Assembly (NCBI GenBank): GCA_965220365.1
Contig: OZ244823.1
Span: 248,001 to 312,000 of the forward strand
Reading direction: 5' to 3'
DNA: 64,000 bases
Source: Bin80 sp965220365
GTDB lineage: Bacteria; Bacteroidota; Rhodothermia; Rhodothermales; Bin80
The notes under the pieces were generated by a model, which had not been told where the DNA came from, searched no databases, and was given only the letters and a program-made list of their open reading frames with translations. Each line of letters opens with the position of its first letter. Within the stretch, counting starts at the first letter, position 1. Positions 19,034-28,688 of the stretch are shown piece after piece. The translations under genes were made by a program, and so were the position numbers.

Positions 19034-21045
19034 AAATCCGGGATCAAATACTGGGGCGGATGTATGTCGTGCTGACCGGCTTGGTGCTCATGCCGCTAAT
19101 CATTGCCGGACAGCTGGTCTGGCTCAACGTTGAAGAGGGGGTTCACCTGCGTGAGTTGGGTCGACGTCAAGCAGAATCCCAACAATTACTCCTGCCGCAG
19201 CGAGGAGAAATTCTTGACATTAACGGACGGGCTCTAGCCGTGAACTCTCCACACTATAATCTCGCACTGGATCCCACCGTACCTGAATTCACGGAGCAAA
19301 AATTCGCCTTTCTGGCTCGCCTGTCCGATTTAACCGGTACCTCTGCAAGACAGCTTCAATCACGGATTGAGAATCGGTCGAGTGAGCAATTCGTCCGACT
19401 CATTGATTTGACACCGGAGCAGCGAAGAGAGGTCGCCTCCTGGGAGATGCCCGGCGTCATTCTCGAAGAACGCTCCCAACGTAAGTATGTCTACGGAACA
19501 ACGGCCGCCCATATTATTGGACATATAGATACAGACGGTGTGGGCAAAGCGGGTCTCGAGCTTGAATATAATGAGTACTTGAAAGGGCAGCCAGGACGGC
19601 GTACTCTTTTCAGAGACCGCCGTGGATACCTCCGCGTTGATGCGGAGGGCGTCGTTGTTCCAGCCACCGATGGAGAGACCCTCGTACTCACGATTGATCT
19701 CATCCGTCAGACGATCATGGAGGAAGAACTCGCGGCTGGTGTCGCAGAAGCCCGTGCGATTCGAGGAAGTGCGATTGCAGTGGAGCCCAAAAGTGGAGCA
19801 ATCCTGGCCATGGCCAATTTCCCCACCTTTGATGCAAATATGCCCTTGAAGACACCGGTATCCGCCTGGCGCAATCGCGCAGTCACCGACCGACTGGAAC
19901 CTGGTTCCGCCTTCAAAATGATCGCCGCATCCGCAGCCCTGGAAACAGGTACCGTCTCCATGGATCAACTAGTCAACACCGGTGATGGAACTATTGATGT
20001 CTCTGGTTACACCTTGGACGACATCTCGAGATACGGAGAAATCACCTTCAGTGATGTGATCGTAAAAAGCAGTAACGTGGGAATGGCGCTCACCACGCAG
20101 CCCATGGCTCCAGAAGAGTTGTACCGGTACATACGCAACTTTGGATTTGGGCAAAAAACCTGGATTGATCTGCCCGGGGAGGTCGGCGGATTTCTCAAAC
20201 GCACGAATCAGTGGAGCAGGACCACTAAAACCGCTCTCAGCATCGGGTACGAGATTGATGTGACCCCTATGCAGATGGTGATGGCATACGCCGCTCTCGC
20301 GGATGGTGGTCTACTGCGTCAGCCATATATCGTGGCTGAACGACGGGACGTAACCGGACGTGTGCTCTGGCGTGCAACCGATGATCCGGCCCGAACCGAC
20401 TCCATCCGAAGGGTCCTGCAGGAAGAAACCGTCGCCATGCTCCAGCCAGCTCTCATTGAGGTTGTTCAGAGAGGGACTGCAACGGATGCTCAGATTGAAG
20501 GATTGACCATCGCAGGAAAGACCGGGACCGCCCGTAAGGTGGTCAATGGCGCCTACGGCAGCGGGTACCGGGCAACATTCGTTGGCTTCTATCCGGCCGA
20601 AGATCCACAAGTGGCCATGATCGTGGTTCTGGATGAGCCCCAAACCAGTATTTATGGCGGTAGGGTTTCCGCCCCCATATTCAAGAGGATCGCGGAGCGA
20701 TGGATCGCAACCTTCCCGGCGTCCGGACTTCCCACTCCACAGGAAGGGTGGAGATTTCAGGTGCAACGAGACAGTCTTGTACCGCCATCTGGAACCGTAG
20801 CGATCTCCGAAGAATCTGTCCGGCAAAACCATGTAAAAGTTCGAGCTGCAGCCGATGAGACAGAGCTGACGGTGATGCCAGATGTTTTGGGACTTGATGC
20901 CCGGGCCGCATGGTTTTTGTTGAGCTCCAAAGGGCTGGATGTACAACTGAATGGGACCGGCTTGGTAGTCGGGCAATCTCCAGAGTCAGGGGCGGTCGTA
21001 GACACGGACGTAATCCTTCAATTACAGAACCATGAACTGGACTGA
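19030..21045 (+). CDS. ftsI: Division transpeptidase FtsI (PBP3-like) with PASTA domain
   Basis: 671 aa. It cross-links septal peptidoglycan in the periplasm. An N-terminal membrane anchor (about 10-30) precedes the dimerisation domain. The transpeptidase domain has the three active-site motifs: SAFK (EPGSAFKMIA), SSN (VKSSNVGMA) and KTG (IAGKTGTARK). A C-terminal PASTA repeat (about 615-670, MPDVLGLDARAAWFLLSSKG) is present, which E. coli FtsI lacks but Bacteroidota and Gram-positives often have. It overlaps ftsL (4 bases) and murE (14 bases). Confidence 0.95.
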   Translation: MKIRDQILGRMYVVLTGLVLMPLIIAGQLVWLNVEEGVHLRELGRRQAESQQLLLPQRGEILDINGRALAVNSPHYNLALDPTVPEFTEQKFAFLARLSDLTGTSARQLQSRIENRSSEQFVRLIDLTPEQRREVASWEMPGVILEERSQRKYVYGTTAAHIIGHIDTDGVGKAGLELEYNEYLKGQPGRRTLFRDRRGYLRVDAEGVVVPATDGETLVLTIDLIRQTIMEEELAAGVAEARAIRGSAIAVEPKSGAILAMANFPTFDANMPLKTPVSAWRNRAVTDRLEPGSAFKMIAASAALETGTVSMDQLVNTGDGTIDVSGYTLDDISRYGEITFSDVIVKSSNVGMALTTQPMAPEELYRYIRNFGFGQKTWIDLPGEVGGFLKRTNQWSRTTKTALSIGYEIDVTPMQMVMAYAALADGGLLRQPYIVAERRDVTGRVLWRATDDPARTDSIRRVLQEETVAMLQPALIEVVQRGTATDAQIEGLTIAGKTGTARKVVNGAYGSGYRATFVGFYPAEDPQVAMIVVLDEPQTSIYGGRVSAPIFKRIAERWIATFPASGLPTPQEGWRFQVQRDSLVPPSGTVAISEESVRQNHVKVRAAADETELTVMPDVLGLDARAAWFLLSSKGLDVQLNGTGLVVGQSPESGAVVDTDVILQLQNHELD

Positions 21046-22504
21046 TCTACATACCCGATTGGCCAGCGAGGGATTGCTCGTGAACCCCGCTGCGCCTGCA
21101 CCGGACTTAATGGTCACCGGGGTCAGTCAGGACAGCCGCCATGTGCATCCAGGATACGTCTTCACTGCCGTACAAGGAACGCAGTTCGATGGACATGCCT
21201 ACATCCAAAATGCACTGGATTCAGGTGCTTATGTCATTGTCTGCCAGGAGAACCCGGGTCAGGATCCTCGCTTCGTTCAGGTATCCAACACACGAAAAGC
21301 CGCTGCCGTGATTGCAGCAGCTTTCTACGGGGATCCAGCTGCTTCCCTGCATCTCACAGGTGTAACTGGAACCAATGGGAAAACAACTACTGGAGCACTT
21401 GTGCAGCATGTTCTTGAGTGTACCGGAACCATGACAGGCCTGATTGGAACGGTGTCCTATGTTACCGGACAAACAACCTACCCCGCCCAACTTACGACCC
21501 CTGATGCAACACAACTCCAGCCAATACTAGCAGAAATGGTTCGCGCAGGCTGTCAGGCGTGCGTGATTGAAGTTTCGTCTCATGCCCTGGATCAGTATCG
21601 AACTGCCACACTGAACTTTTCGGTCGGTGTATTCACCAATCTGATGCATGATCATCTGGACTACCATACAACTGCGGAGCAGTATCTCAAAAGCAAAAAA
21701 CGCCTCTTTGATGACCTGAGCCCCGATGCAATCGCGGTTTATAATCAGGATGATCAGGCAGGTAAACGTATGGTGGAGAATACCCAGGCGACACAGTGCT
21801 CCTTTGGTCAGTATACCGACGCAGATATTCGATTTAGTATTGTAAACGACAACCCCAGCGGTCTCCAATTGCGTCTGGATGGCCAAACCAGTACGTTTCG
21901 GCTGGCAGGAACGTTCAATGCCTATAATCTGGCTGCCGCCTATGGAGCCGCACGTGCGAGTGGGCTGCCGCGCACAGATGTCATTGAAGCTCTGTCTGAG
22001 GCTCGCCCCGTCCCCGGCAGATTCGAGCAGTACCTGTGCGATGATGCCACACGAATTGTCGTTGATTTTGCGCATACACCGGATGCACTGGAGCAGGTCC
22101 TTCGGTCACTGGCCCACGCCCGCCGAAAAACGTCTCGGCTATGGTGCGTATTTGGATGCGGCGGCAACCGGGACACCATGAAACGCCCCCTCATGGGCGC
22201 AGTCGCAGAGGAGTTGGCCGATCATGTGGTCATCACGAATGATAATCCGAGGAAAGAACCTGCGCAGACAATCGCTAGGGACATCCTCCGTGGTATGAAA
22301 AAGCCCGAACGGGCACACTTGATTCTCTCAAGGACCGAAGCTGTGCAACATGTTGCGCAAACATGCAGCGCTGGCGACATCGTACTTGTTGCAGGCCGAG
22401 GACACGAGTCTGTTCAGAACGAAAATGGGATCCAGGTCAAATTGAAAGATCAAGACTTAGTCCTTGAAGCCTTTGCATCACGCAACCCGAAACCCCTCAT
22501 CTGA
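21032..22504 (+). CDS. murE: UDP-MurNAc-L-Ala-D-Glu:meso-diaminopimelate ligase MurE
   Basis: 490 aa. It adds the third amino acid to the peptidoglycan precursor. The Mur ligase P-loop is GVTGTNGKTTTGALV (about residues 109-123), followed by the central domain with HDHLDYH. The C-terminal DNPRKEP holds the DNPR motif that selects meso-diaminopimelate over lysine. It starts inside the ftsI 3' end. murF, which follows murE in proteobacteria, is absent here; the next gene is mraY. Confidence 0.96.
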   Translation: MNWTDLHTRLASEGLLVNPAAPAPDLMVTGVSQDSRHVHPGYVFTAVQGTQFDGHAYIQNALDSGAYVIVCQENPGQDPRFVQVSNTRKAAAVIAAAFYGDPAASLHLTGVTGTNGKTTTGALVQHVLECTGTMTGLIGTVSYVTGQTTYPAQLTTPDATQLQPILAEMVRAGCQACVIEVSSHALDQYRTATLNFSVGVFTNLMHDHLDYHTTAEQYLKSKKRLFDDLSPDAIAVYNQDDQAGKRMVENTQATQCSFGQYTDADIRFSIVNDNPSGLQLRLDGQTSTFRLAGTFNAYNLAAAYGAARASGLPRTDVIEALSEARPVPGRFEQYLCDDATRIVVDFAHTPDALEQVLRSLAHARRKTSRLWCVFGCGGNRDTMKRPLMGAVAEELADHVVITNDNPRKEPAQTIARDILRGMKKPERAHLILSRTEAVQHVAQTCSAGDIVLVAGRGHESVQNENGIQVKLKDQDLVLEAFASRNPKPLI

Positions 22505-22508
22505 ATCC

Positions 22509-23669
22509 ATGCTCTACTATCTGTTACAATGGCTGGAAGAGGCGTTTCATCCTCCGGGATTTCAGGTCGTGGAGTTCATCACGGTACGTGCGGCGCTTTC
22601 TGCCATCACAGCATTCGTCATCGTGATGGTCATTGGCCCCCACATGATTCGCTGGCTCGTACGCAACCAACTCGGGGAAGGAGTGCGTACGGAGCTGAGC
22701 GCCGGTGCCGTCGATCATTCACATAAACGTGGGACACCGACGATGGGCGGATTGATTATTGTCAGTGCAATTATGATTGCAACGCTCCTGTGGGGAGACC
22801 TGCGCGAGGTCTATGTCTGGCTCATTCTCATCGCGACCGCATGGATGGCCGCGTTCGGGTTCGCAGATGATTACATCAAGACTGTCCACAAAGACAAAGC
22901 AGGCTTGGCGGCACGTATGAAACTGACCGGCCAAATCGGACTGGGGCTGCTGGTGGGGCTCATCCTGTATTTCCACCCGCAATTTGAAGAAACGCGGTCC
23001 GTGACAGATCTCCCATTCGTTCAGAATTGGCATCTCGACTATAACATTCTGGGCAATACATTCCTGGGGGGGATGGAGCTCGGATGGGTCTTTTTCATCC
23101 CGATGACCATATTCATTGTTACGGCCACATCTAATGCAGTCAATTTGACGGACGGTCTTGATGGCCTGGCGGCAGGGGTCGCGGCAATCATCTCCATGGG
23201 GCTGGTCGTTCTCATCTATATCTCAGGACACGCAGGATTTTCCTCCTATCTGGGAGTACTGCACCTGACAGGCGCAGGGGAACTGACCATCTTTGCATCT
23301 GCGATGTGCGTTGCATGCCTAGGATTTCTATGGTTTAACGGTTATCCAGCAACCGTCTTTATGGGGGATACTGGATCGTTGTCCTTAGGGGCTGCCATTG
23401 CAGTCATCGCTGTGATGGTCAAAAAAGAACTTCTGTTACCACTGCTCTGTGTCGTCTTTTTTGTCGAAACATTATCGGTCATTCTGCAGACTACCTATTT
23501 CCGCTATACCCGTCGCAAGACGGGCACGGGGAAGCGGATCTTCCGCATGGCACCCCTGCATCACCATTATGAGGCAAAAGGCATGCACGAGGTGAAAATT
23601 GTTACCCGTTTCTGCCTCGTGACTGTAATCACCATGTTGGCAACCTTACTCTCGCTTCGGATCCGATGA
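22509..23669 (+). CDS. mraY: Phospho-MurNAc-pentapeptide transferase MraY
   Basis: 386 aa from the ATG at 22509, four bases after the murE stop (a longer frame upstream would overlap murE). This polytopic enzyme makes lipid I from undecaprenyl phosphate. Typical motifs are HSHKRGTPTMGGLIII-like near the N-terminus (DHSHKRGTPTMGG), FGFADDYIKTVHKDKAGL with catalytic aspartates, NAVNLTDGLDGLAAG, FMGDTGSLSLG and MAPLHHHYE. The stop overlaps murD by four bases. Confidence 0.97.
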   Translation: MLYYLLQWLEEAFHPPGFQVVEFITVRAALSAITAFVIVMVIGPHMIRWLVRNQLGEGVRTELSAGAVDHSHKRGTPTMGGLIIVSAIMIATLLWGDLREVYVWLILIATAWMAAFGFADDYIKTVHKDKAGLAARMKLTGQIGLGLLVGLILYFHPQFEETRSVTDLPFVQNWHLDYNILGNTFLGGMELGWVFFIPMTIFIVTATSNAVNLTDGLDGLAAGVAAIISMGLVVLIYISGHAGFSSYLGVLHLTGAGELTIFASAMCVACLGFLWFNGYPATVFMGDTGSLSLGAAIAVIAVMVKKELLLPLLCVVFFVETLSVILQTTYFRYTRRKTGTGKRIFRMAPLHHHYEAKGMHEVKIVTRFCLVTVITMLATLLSLRIR

Positions 23670-25021
23670 TGCAGCCGCACAACGTCCAGGGAAAACGCAT
23701 CACCGTTCTGGGAGCTGCCCGAAGCGGCCGTGCAGTTGCGGATCTGTTGACCCGCACTGGTGCCAAAGTGTTGCTTTCTGACCATGGTCCTATTGATACA
23801 GATACGCTGAAATGGTGTAAGAACCATGGCATTGAAGTAGAAGCCCATGGACATACAGAAGCGACACTGGCAGCGGATTTCCTGGTGATAAGTCCCGGGG
23901 TGCCTACGACAGCTCAGCCCGTCCAGACCGCCCTCGCCCGGGGACTGCCCGTCTACTCGGAGCTCGAGGTTGCCTCTTGGTATGCACGAGGACAGATTGT
24001 GGCAGTTACCGGAACTAATGGAAAGACCACGACGGCTTCACTTGTAGGGAACATGATGAAGACTGCTGATCGGCATACAATAGTCGCAGGCAACATTGGT
24101 AGCCCCTTGTCTGAACACATACAAAATTTACATGCGGACACAGTGATCGTCCTTGAGGTATCCAGCTTCCAACTAGATCATATAGACACGTTCCGGCCGG
24201 ACGTGAGTGTAATCCTGAATATCACACCGGATCATCTGGATCGCTACGGTGGCAGCTTCGAACACTATGCCAAAAGTAAACTGCGTATCTATGAAAACCA
24301 GTCAGATGCAGACACGGTAATCTACAACTACGACGATACGCTGGTACGGGAGCGTGTCGAGTACTTTATCTCTACCCGTGATGTGCAGGGGCTCCCCTTC
24401 AGCAGCCAAGTAGAGCTTTCAAGCGGTGCAAGTGCGATTCACGACATGATCCATCTCCAGAAGCATGCACTCTTGCCCACAGAAAAATTGGGCATCCCGG
24501 GCCCTCACAATATCAGTAATTCCTTGGCAGCTGCGCTGGCAGGTCAGGCGGTTGGACTTACGAATGCGGTCCTTCGTGAAAGCTTGCAACAATTCACCGG
24601 CGTGGATCACCGACTGGAAGTCATCCGTCAATTGAGCGGAGTCACCTATGTTAATGACTCGAAAGCGACCAATGTGAATGCACTCTGGTATGCCCTGCTG
24701 AGTTTCCATGCCCCGATTGTATTGCTCGCGGGCGGCCGGGACAAAGGGAATAACTATGAGATTATTAAGCCTCTGGTCTCCGAAAAGGTACATACCGTGG
24801 TTGCGTTCGGAGAAAGCGCACAAAAAGTGCTCAGAGAGCTTGGCCCTCACACCAAAAATGCACTAGCGGTCAAAACTCTGGACGAAGCAGTTCAGAGTGC
24901 ACGAAGCTGCGCGAGTGCCGGAGATATTGTACTACTGAGCCCGGCATGCGCCTCTTTTGATCTGTTTTCCAATTACGAAGAGCGGGGAGCACGATTCCGC
25001 CGCATTGTGGAGGGTTTCTAG
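23666..25021 (+). CDS. murD: UDP-MurNAc-L-alanine:D-glutamate ligase MurD
   Basis: 451 aa. It adds D-glutamate to UDP-MurNAc-Ala. The N-terminal Rossmann part opens ITVLGAARSGRAVADLL. The ATP-binding P-loop is AVTGTNGKTTTASLVG (about residues 112-127), then NITPDHLDRY and the C-terminal domain with NDSKATNVNA and LLAGGRDKG. It overlaps mraY by ATGA; ftsW follows two bases after its stop. Confidence 0.96.
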   Translation: MMQPHNVQGKRITVLGAARSGRAVADLLTRTGAKVLLSDHGPIDTDTLKWCKNHGIEVEAHGHTEATLAADFLVISPGVPTTAQPVQTALARGLPVYSELEVASWYARGQIVAVTGTNGKTTTASLVGNMMKTADRHTIVAGNIGSPLSEHIQNLHADTVIVLEVSSFQLDHIDTFRPDVSVILNITPDHLDRYGGSFEHYAKSKLRIYENQSDADTVIYNYDDTLVRERVEYFISTRDVQGLPFSSQVELSSGASAIHDMIHLQKHALLPTEKLGIPGPHNISNSLAAALAGQAVGLTNAVLRESLQQFTGVDHRLEVIRQLSGVTYVNDSKATNVNALWYALLSFHAPIVLLAGGRDKGNNYEIIKPLVSEKVHTVVAFGESAQKVLRELGPHTKNALAVKTLDEAVQSARSCASAGDIVLLSPACASFDLFSNYEERGARFRRIVEGF

Positions 25022-25023
25022 TC

Positions 25024-26175
25024 ATGCCGAGACGGACCAACGCCCTATATCTGCAGGACCGGACCCCGATGGACAGGTATATCCTCTGGATCGTTCTTGT
25101 CATCTCCGCGATTGGGGTTATGGCAGTCTACAGCGCAATTGCCTTTCTGGCCGAAGTGAAAGCAGATGGAGATACGGAGCAATTCCTTTTGCGTCACACA
25201 CTCCGGGTAGGACTTGCACTCGTGACGATGATTGTCTTCAGTATGTTGGACTACCATCAGATTGCGCGCTGGTCGCGACTGTTTCTGGTGGGATCTTTGT
25301 TCTTACTGGTACTGGTGCGCATTTTTGGGGTCACGTACGGAGGAGCTACCCGTGCCTTCCAGGTTGGTCTCTTCAGCGTTCAGCCATCAGATCTGGCAAA
25401 GATTGCACTCATCCTGAATATTGCTGTACTCTTGGTACGTAAGCAGGAGTACATCCATAACTTCACCAAGGGCGTTCTTCCGCTGTTTTTCTGGACGTTT
25501 CTAACCGTCGTATTGATCGGCCTGGAGGACCTGTCAACCGCCTTCCTCGTTTTGGTTTCCATGATGCTGATGCTCTATATCGGCCGTGTGAGCCTACTCC
25601 ACATCGGAGGAGGTGTCGCCTTCAGCATTGCCTGCGTGTTTCTGATGCTGCTCACTTCTCCAAACCGGGCTCAACGGGTCGAGTCCTACCTGAATCTGAA
25701 GATCTTCACGGATACGGAGGAGGCCGAAGTGTTTGATGTACAGGCAGAGGGCTATCAGGCACACCAGGCCAGGATTGCCCTTGCAATGGGGGGATGGACC
25801 GGACGAGGACCGGGCAAAAGTATCCAACGGGATTTCCTGCCGACCCCCTATAATGACTTCATTTTCGCCATTATCTCGGAAGAGTATGGGGTTCTGGGAA
25901 GTCTTGTCCTCCTGGGGCTGTTTGTGATGATTCTTTTGCGGGGCTTTCTGCGGATTGCGCGTGATGCGATAGATCCACTCGGCCTTTTCCTAGCAGTTGG
26001 CTGCACAACGATTCTGTTCTTGTACACTTTGGTCCATGCAGGAGTCTCGGTGGGAATTTTACCGGTGACGGGGCTCCCGCTTCCGCTGATTTCCTATGGG
26101 GGAACCTCAATGCTTGCGGCAGGCATTCTGCTTGGAATTCTACTCAACATCTCCCGACAACTGGACCGCCGATGA
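25024..26175 (+). CDS. ftsW: Septal glycosyltransferase FtsW (SEDS family)
   Basis: 383 aa with about ten membrane segments. SEDS peptidoglycan polymerase that works with FtsI at the septum. Typical features are YGGATRAFQVGLFSVQPSDLAKIALIL (the QPSDLAK signature), the extracellular loop with YQAHQARIALAMGGWTGRGPG, FAIISEEYGVLG and TGLPLPLISYGGTSML. Its neighbours murD and murG, with which it is tightly coupled, fix it as FtsW rather than RodA. Confidence 0.95.
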   Translation: MPRRTNALYLQDRTPMDRYILWIVLVISAIGVMAVYSAIAFLAEVKADGDTEQFLLRHTLRVGLALVTMIVFSMLDYHQIARWSRLFLVGSLFLLVLVRIFGVTYGGATRAFQVGLFSVQPSDLAKIALILNIAVLLVRKQEYIHNFTKGVLPLFFWTFLTVVLIGLEDLSTAFLVLVSMMLMLYIGRVSLLHIGGGVAFSIACVFLMLLTSPNRAQRVESYLNLKIFTDTEEAEVFDVQAEGYQAHQARIALAMGGWTGRGPGKSIQRDFLPTPYNDFIFAIISEEYGVLGSLVLLGLFVMILLRGFLRIARDAIDPLGLFLAVGCTTILFLYTLVHAGVSVGILPVTGLPLPLISYGGTSMLAAGILLGILLNISRQLDRR

Positions 26176-27275
26176 GACCACCTCGCATATTACTGGCTGG
26201 TGGCGGCACAGGCGGCCACGTATATCCGGCAATTGCCATTGCGCAGGCAATCCGCTCGCTGGAGCCAATGAGTGCCATTGCATTTGCTGGAACGCGGGAT
26301 CACCTGGAGTGGAATGCAGTCCCGGACGCAGGATTTGAAATCCATCCAATTACGATCAGCGGGTTTCATCGCAGACAGCTTTTTCGGAATGCAGGATTCC
26401 CCTTTAAGCTGGCAACCGGGCTCTGGCAAAGTTATCAGTTGGTCCAGGACTTTGATGCGGACATTGCCGTCGGGACCGGCGGGTATGTGTCGGGACCGGT
26501 ATTGTGGGCGGCCAGCATGCGTAAACGTCCAACAGTTGCCCAGGAGCAAAATGCCTACGCAGGTGTGACCAATCGTATTCTGGGACGCCGTGCAGCACAG
26601 GTACATATTGCTTTTGAAGAGGCAAAGAGTTGGTTCCCCGAGGGGCGCTGTCGCATCAGTGGCAATCCCGTACGTAAGGAGTTGGCCGCGATAATTACGC
26701 GCGAAGCTGCCCGGGAGGCTCTAAAACTGCCACAGACTGCGAAGGTGCTTTTCGTGTTCGGGGGATCGCTGGGAAGTCAAGCCATTAATGAAGCGATGTG
26801 GCAGGTTTCAGATCAAATGCTCTCCGCCCCCGACCTTCATATCATCTGGCAAACCGGCAACCTCTGCTACGAGCGAATGCGGAAAAAAGAGCACAGCAGG
26901 CTTCGTGTTATGAAGTATGTGGACCAAATGGAGCTGTTTTATGCTGCCTGCGACCTTGTTCTGGCACGATCTGGGGCTCTCACATGTAGCGAGCTCTTGT
27001 GCACTGCGACTCCTGCCGTACTCGTGCCGTCCATGCATGTAGCCGAGGATCACCAGACCAAAAATGCTCGCAGTATGGAGCGTATCGGTGCGGCGACGTT
27101 TGTGCCGGAAGAGGACCTTCTGAATGCACTCCTGATACAAGTCCCTGCTCTTTTAGCTGACCCCGAGCGACGAAGCAGGATGGCGGACAGAGCGCGCAAG
27201 GCCGCGAAACCTCAAGCCGCCATGACCATCGCAAAAGATATTCTGGCATTGGTCGGATGGGAGGAATCAGTATGA
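26172..27275 (+). CDS. murG: UDP-GlcNAc:lipid I GlcNAc transferase MurG
   Basis: 367 aa, GT28 family, which converts lipid I to lipid II at the inner membrane face. The N-terminal glycine-rich loop is LLAGGGTGGHVYPAIAIA (about residues 7-24), with GTGGYVSGPVLWAA, EQNAYAGVTNRILG, FGGSLGSQAINEA and the C-terminal UDP-GlcNAc site ARSGALTCSELL. ATGA overlaps join it to ftsW and to murC. Confidence 0.96.
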   Translation: MRPPRILLAGGGTGGHVYPAIAIAQAIRSLEPMSAIAFAGTRDHLEWNAVPDAGFEIHPITISGFHRRQLFRNAGFPFKLATGLWQSYQLVQDFDADIAVGTGGYVSGPVLWAASMRKRPTVAQEQNAYAGVTNRILGRRAAQVHIAFEEAKSWFPEGRCRISGNPVRKELAAIITREAAREALKLPQTAKVLFVFGGSLGSQAINEAMWQVSDQMLSAPDLHIIWQTGNLCYERMRKKEHSRLRVMKYVDQMELFYAACDLVLARSGALTCSELLCTATPAVLVPSMHVAEDHQTKNARSMERIGAATFVPEEDLLNALLIQVPALLADPERRSRMADRARKAAKPQAAMTIAKDILALVGWEESV

Positions 27276-28684
27276 ACTCACAACGACAACAACTCTGGCT
27301 CGGACGAATCCGCCACATACACATGGTCGGCATCGGCGGCATTGGAATGAGTTCAATCGCTTCTGTACTTTTGGCACGAGGATACCGGATAAGTGGCTCC
27401 GATCTGAGCCTGAGTGAACTGACCGATAAGCTTGCAGATCAGGGAGCAGACATCTACGAAGGACACGATGAAAAGCATGTCCGTGGCGCAGATGTGGTCG
27501 TCTACTCGTCTGCAGTGAATGTGAACCAAAATGCCGAAACACAGGCCGCGGTTTCTCATCGCATCCCACTCATTCCCCGATCAGAAATGCTCGGCGAACT
27601 CATGCGTATGAAGTATGGTGTCGGTGTAGCCGGCACACACGGAAAAACAACAGCAACCAGTATGGTTGGACGTGTGGTCGCAGAAGGCGGATTTGATCCC
27701 ACAGTCATCGTTGGGGGAAAAGTAACAGAACTCAACAGTAATGCCGTCAGTGGAGAGGGGGATATTATCGTGATTGAAGCGGATGAATATGACCGCGCTT
27801 TTCTGCGATTGACCCCTGCTCTGGCCGTGATAACAACCATTGAAGCGGACCATCTGGATATCTACGGCAACCTCGAAGAAGTCTATAAAGCCTTCACTGC
27901 GTTTGCCGTGAGTGTGCCTTTCTTCGGAGCAGCCATTGTCTGCCTGGATGATCCTGGTGTACAGGCAATCATTGACGGGATTGACCGCAGGTTGGTGACT
28001 TACGGCACTGCGCGGCAGGCGATGGTGCGGGCCGAGAGGGTGAGACAAAAAGGGCAGTCTACGCATTTTGATGTGCTTGCGTCCGGCAAGCTACTCGGAT
28101 CTATTGAACTACGAGCACTCGGGTTGCATAATGTACGCAATGCGCTGGCTGCTATCGCCGTTGGGTTAGAGCTTGATATTGCTTTTGATTGCATCAAGTC
28201 GGGGCTAGAGCTCTTTTCCGGTGTCCAGCGGCGATTTCAGGTTCTGGCGGAGAAGGACGAGATTCTGGTCATCGATGATTATGCCCATCATCCGACCGAA
28301 GTCCTTGCAACCCTGAAGGCTGCAAGCGAGGGATATCCAGATCGCCGGATTGTGGGAATTTTTCAGCCCCACCTATATTCGCGCACGAATGATTTCAAGG
28401 ATCAGTTTGCTCGTTCATTTTTCAATGCGGACATCCTGATCATGACAGAGATCTATCCGGCTCGGGAAAAACCAATCCCTGGAGTCACCGGGAAGCTGAT
28501 TGCGGAACTGACAGCGGCTCGGGGGCATCGCGGTGTCCGCTACGCGAAGCGGAAGGAAGATGTCCTACCCATTTTACGGGATACCTGTGAGTCTGGTGAT
28601 GTGGTACTGTTCATGGGAGCGGGAGATATCTGGCGAACAGCCCGCGAGTACACGGAACAGCTTTGTCGAAGTGCAGCCGCCTAA
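27272..28684 (+). CDS. murC: UDP-N-acetylmuramate:L-alanine ligase MurC
   Basis: 470 aa from the ATG at 27272, preceded by GGGAGGAA, a good ribosome binding site that decides against the ATG at 27257. It adds the first amino acid to UDP-MurNAc. It has HMVGIGGIGMSSIASVLL at the N-terminus, the P-loop GVAGTHGKTTATSMVG, EADEYDRAFLRL, EADHLDIYG and YAHHPTEVLATL. murB and ddl, often next in other phyla, are not here. Confidence 0.96.
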   Translation: MNSQRQQLWLGRIRHIHMVGIGGIGMSSIASVLLARGYRISGSDLSLSELTDKLADQGADIYEGHDEKHVRGADVVVYSSAVNVNQNAETQAAVSHRIPLIPRSEMLGELMRMKYGVGVAGTHGKTTATSMVGRVVAEGGFDPTVIVGGKVTELNSNAVSGEGDIIVIEADEYDRAFLRLTPALAVITTIEADHLDIYGNLEEVYKAFTAFAVSVPFFGAAIVCLDDPGVQAIIDGIDRRLVTYGTARQAMVRAERVRQKGQSTHFDVLASGKLLGSIELRALGLHNVRNALAAIAVGLELDIAFDCIKSGLELFSGVQRRFQVLAEKDEILVIDDYAHHPTEVLATLKAASEGYPDRRIVGIFQPHLYSRTNDFKDQFARSFFNADILIMTEIYPAREKPIPGVTGKLIAELTAARGHRGVRYAKRKEDVLPILRDTCESGDVVLFMGAGDIWRTAREYTEQLCRSAAA

Positions 28685-28688
28685 GATC

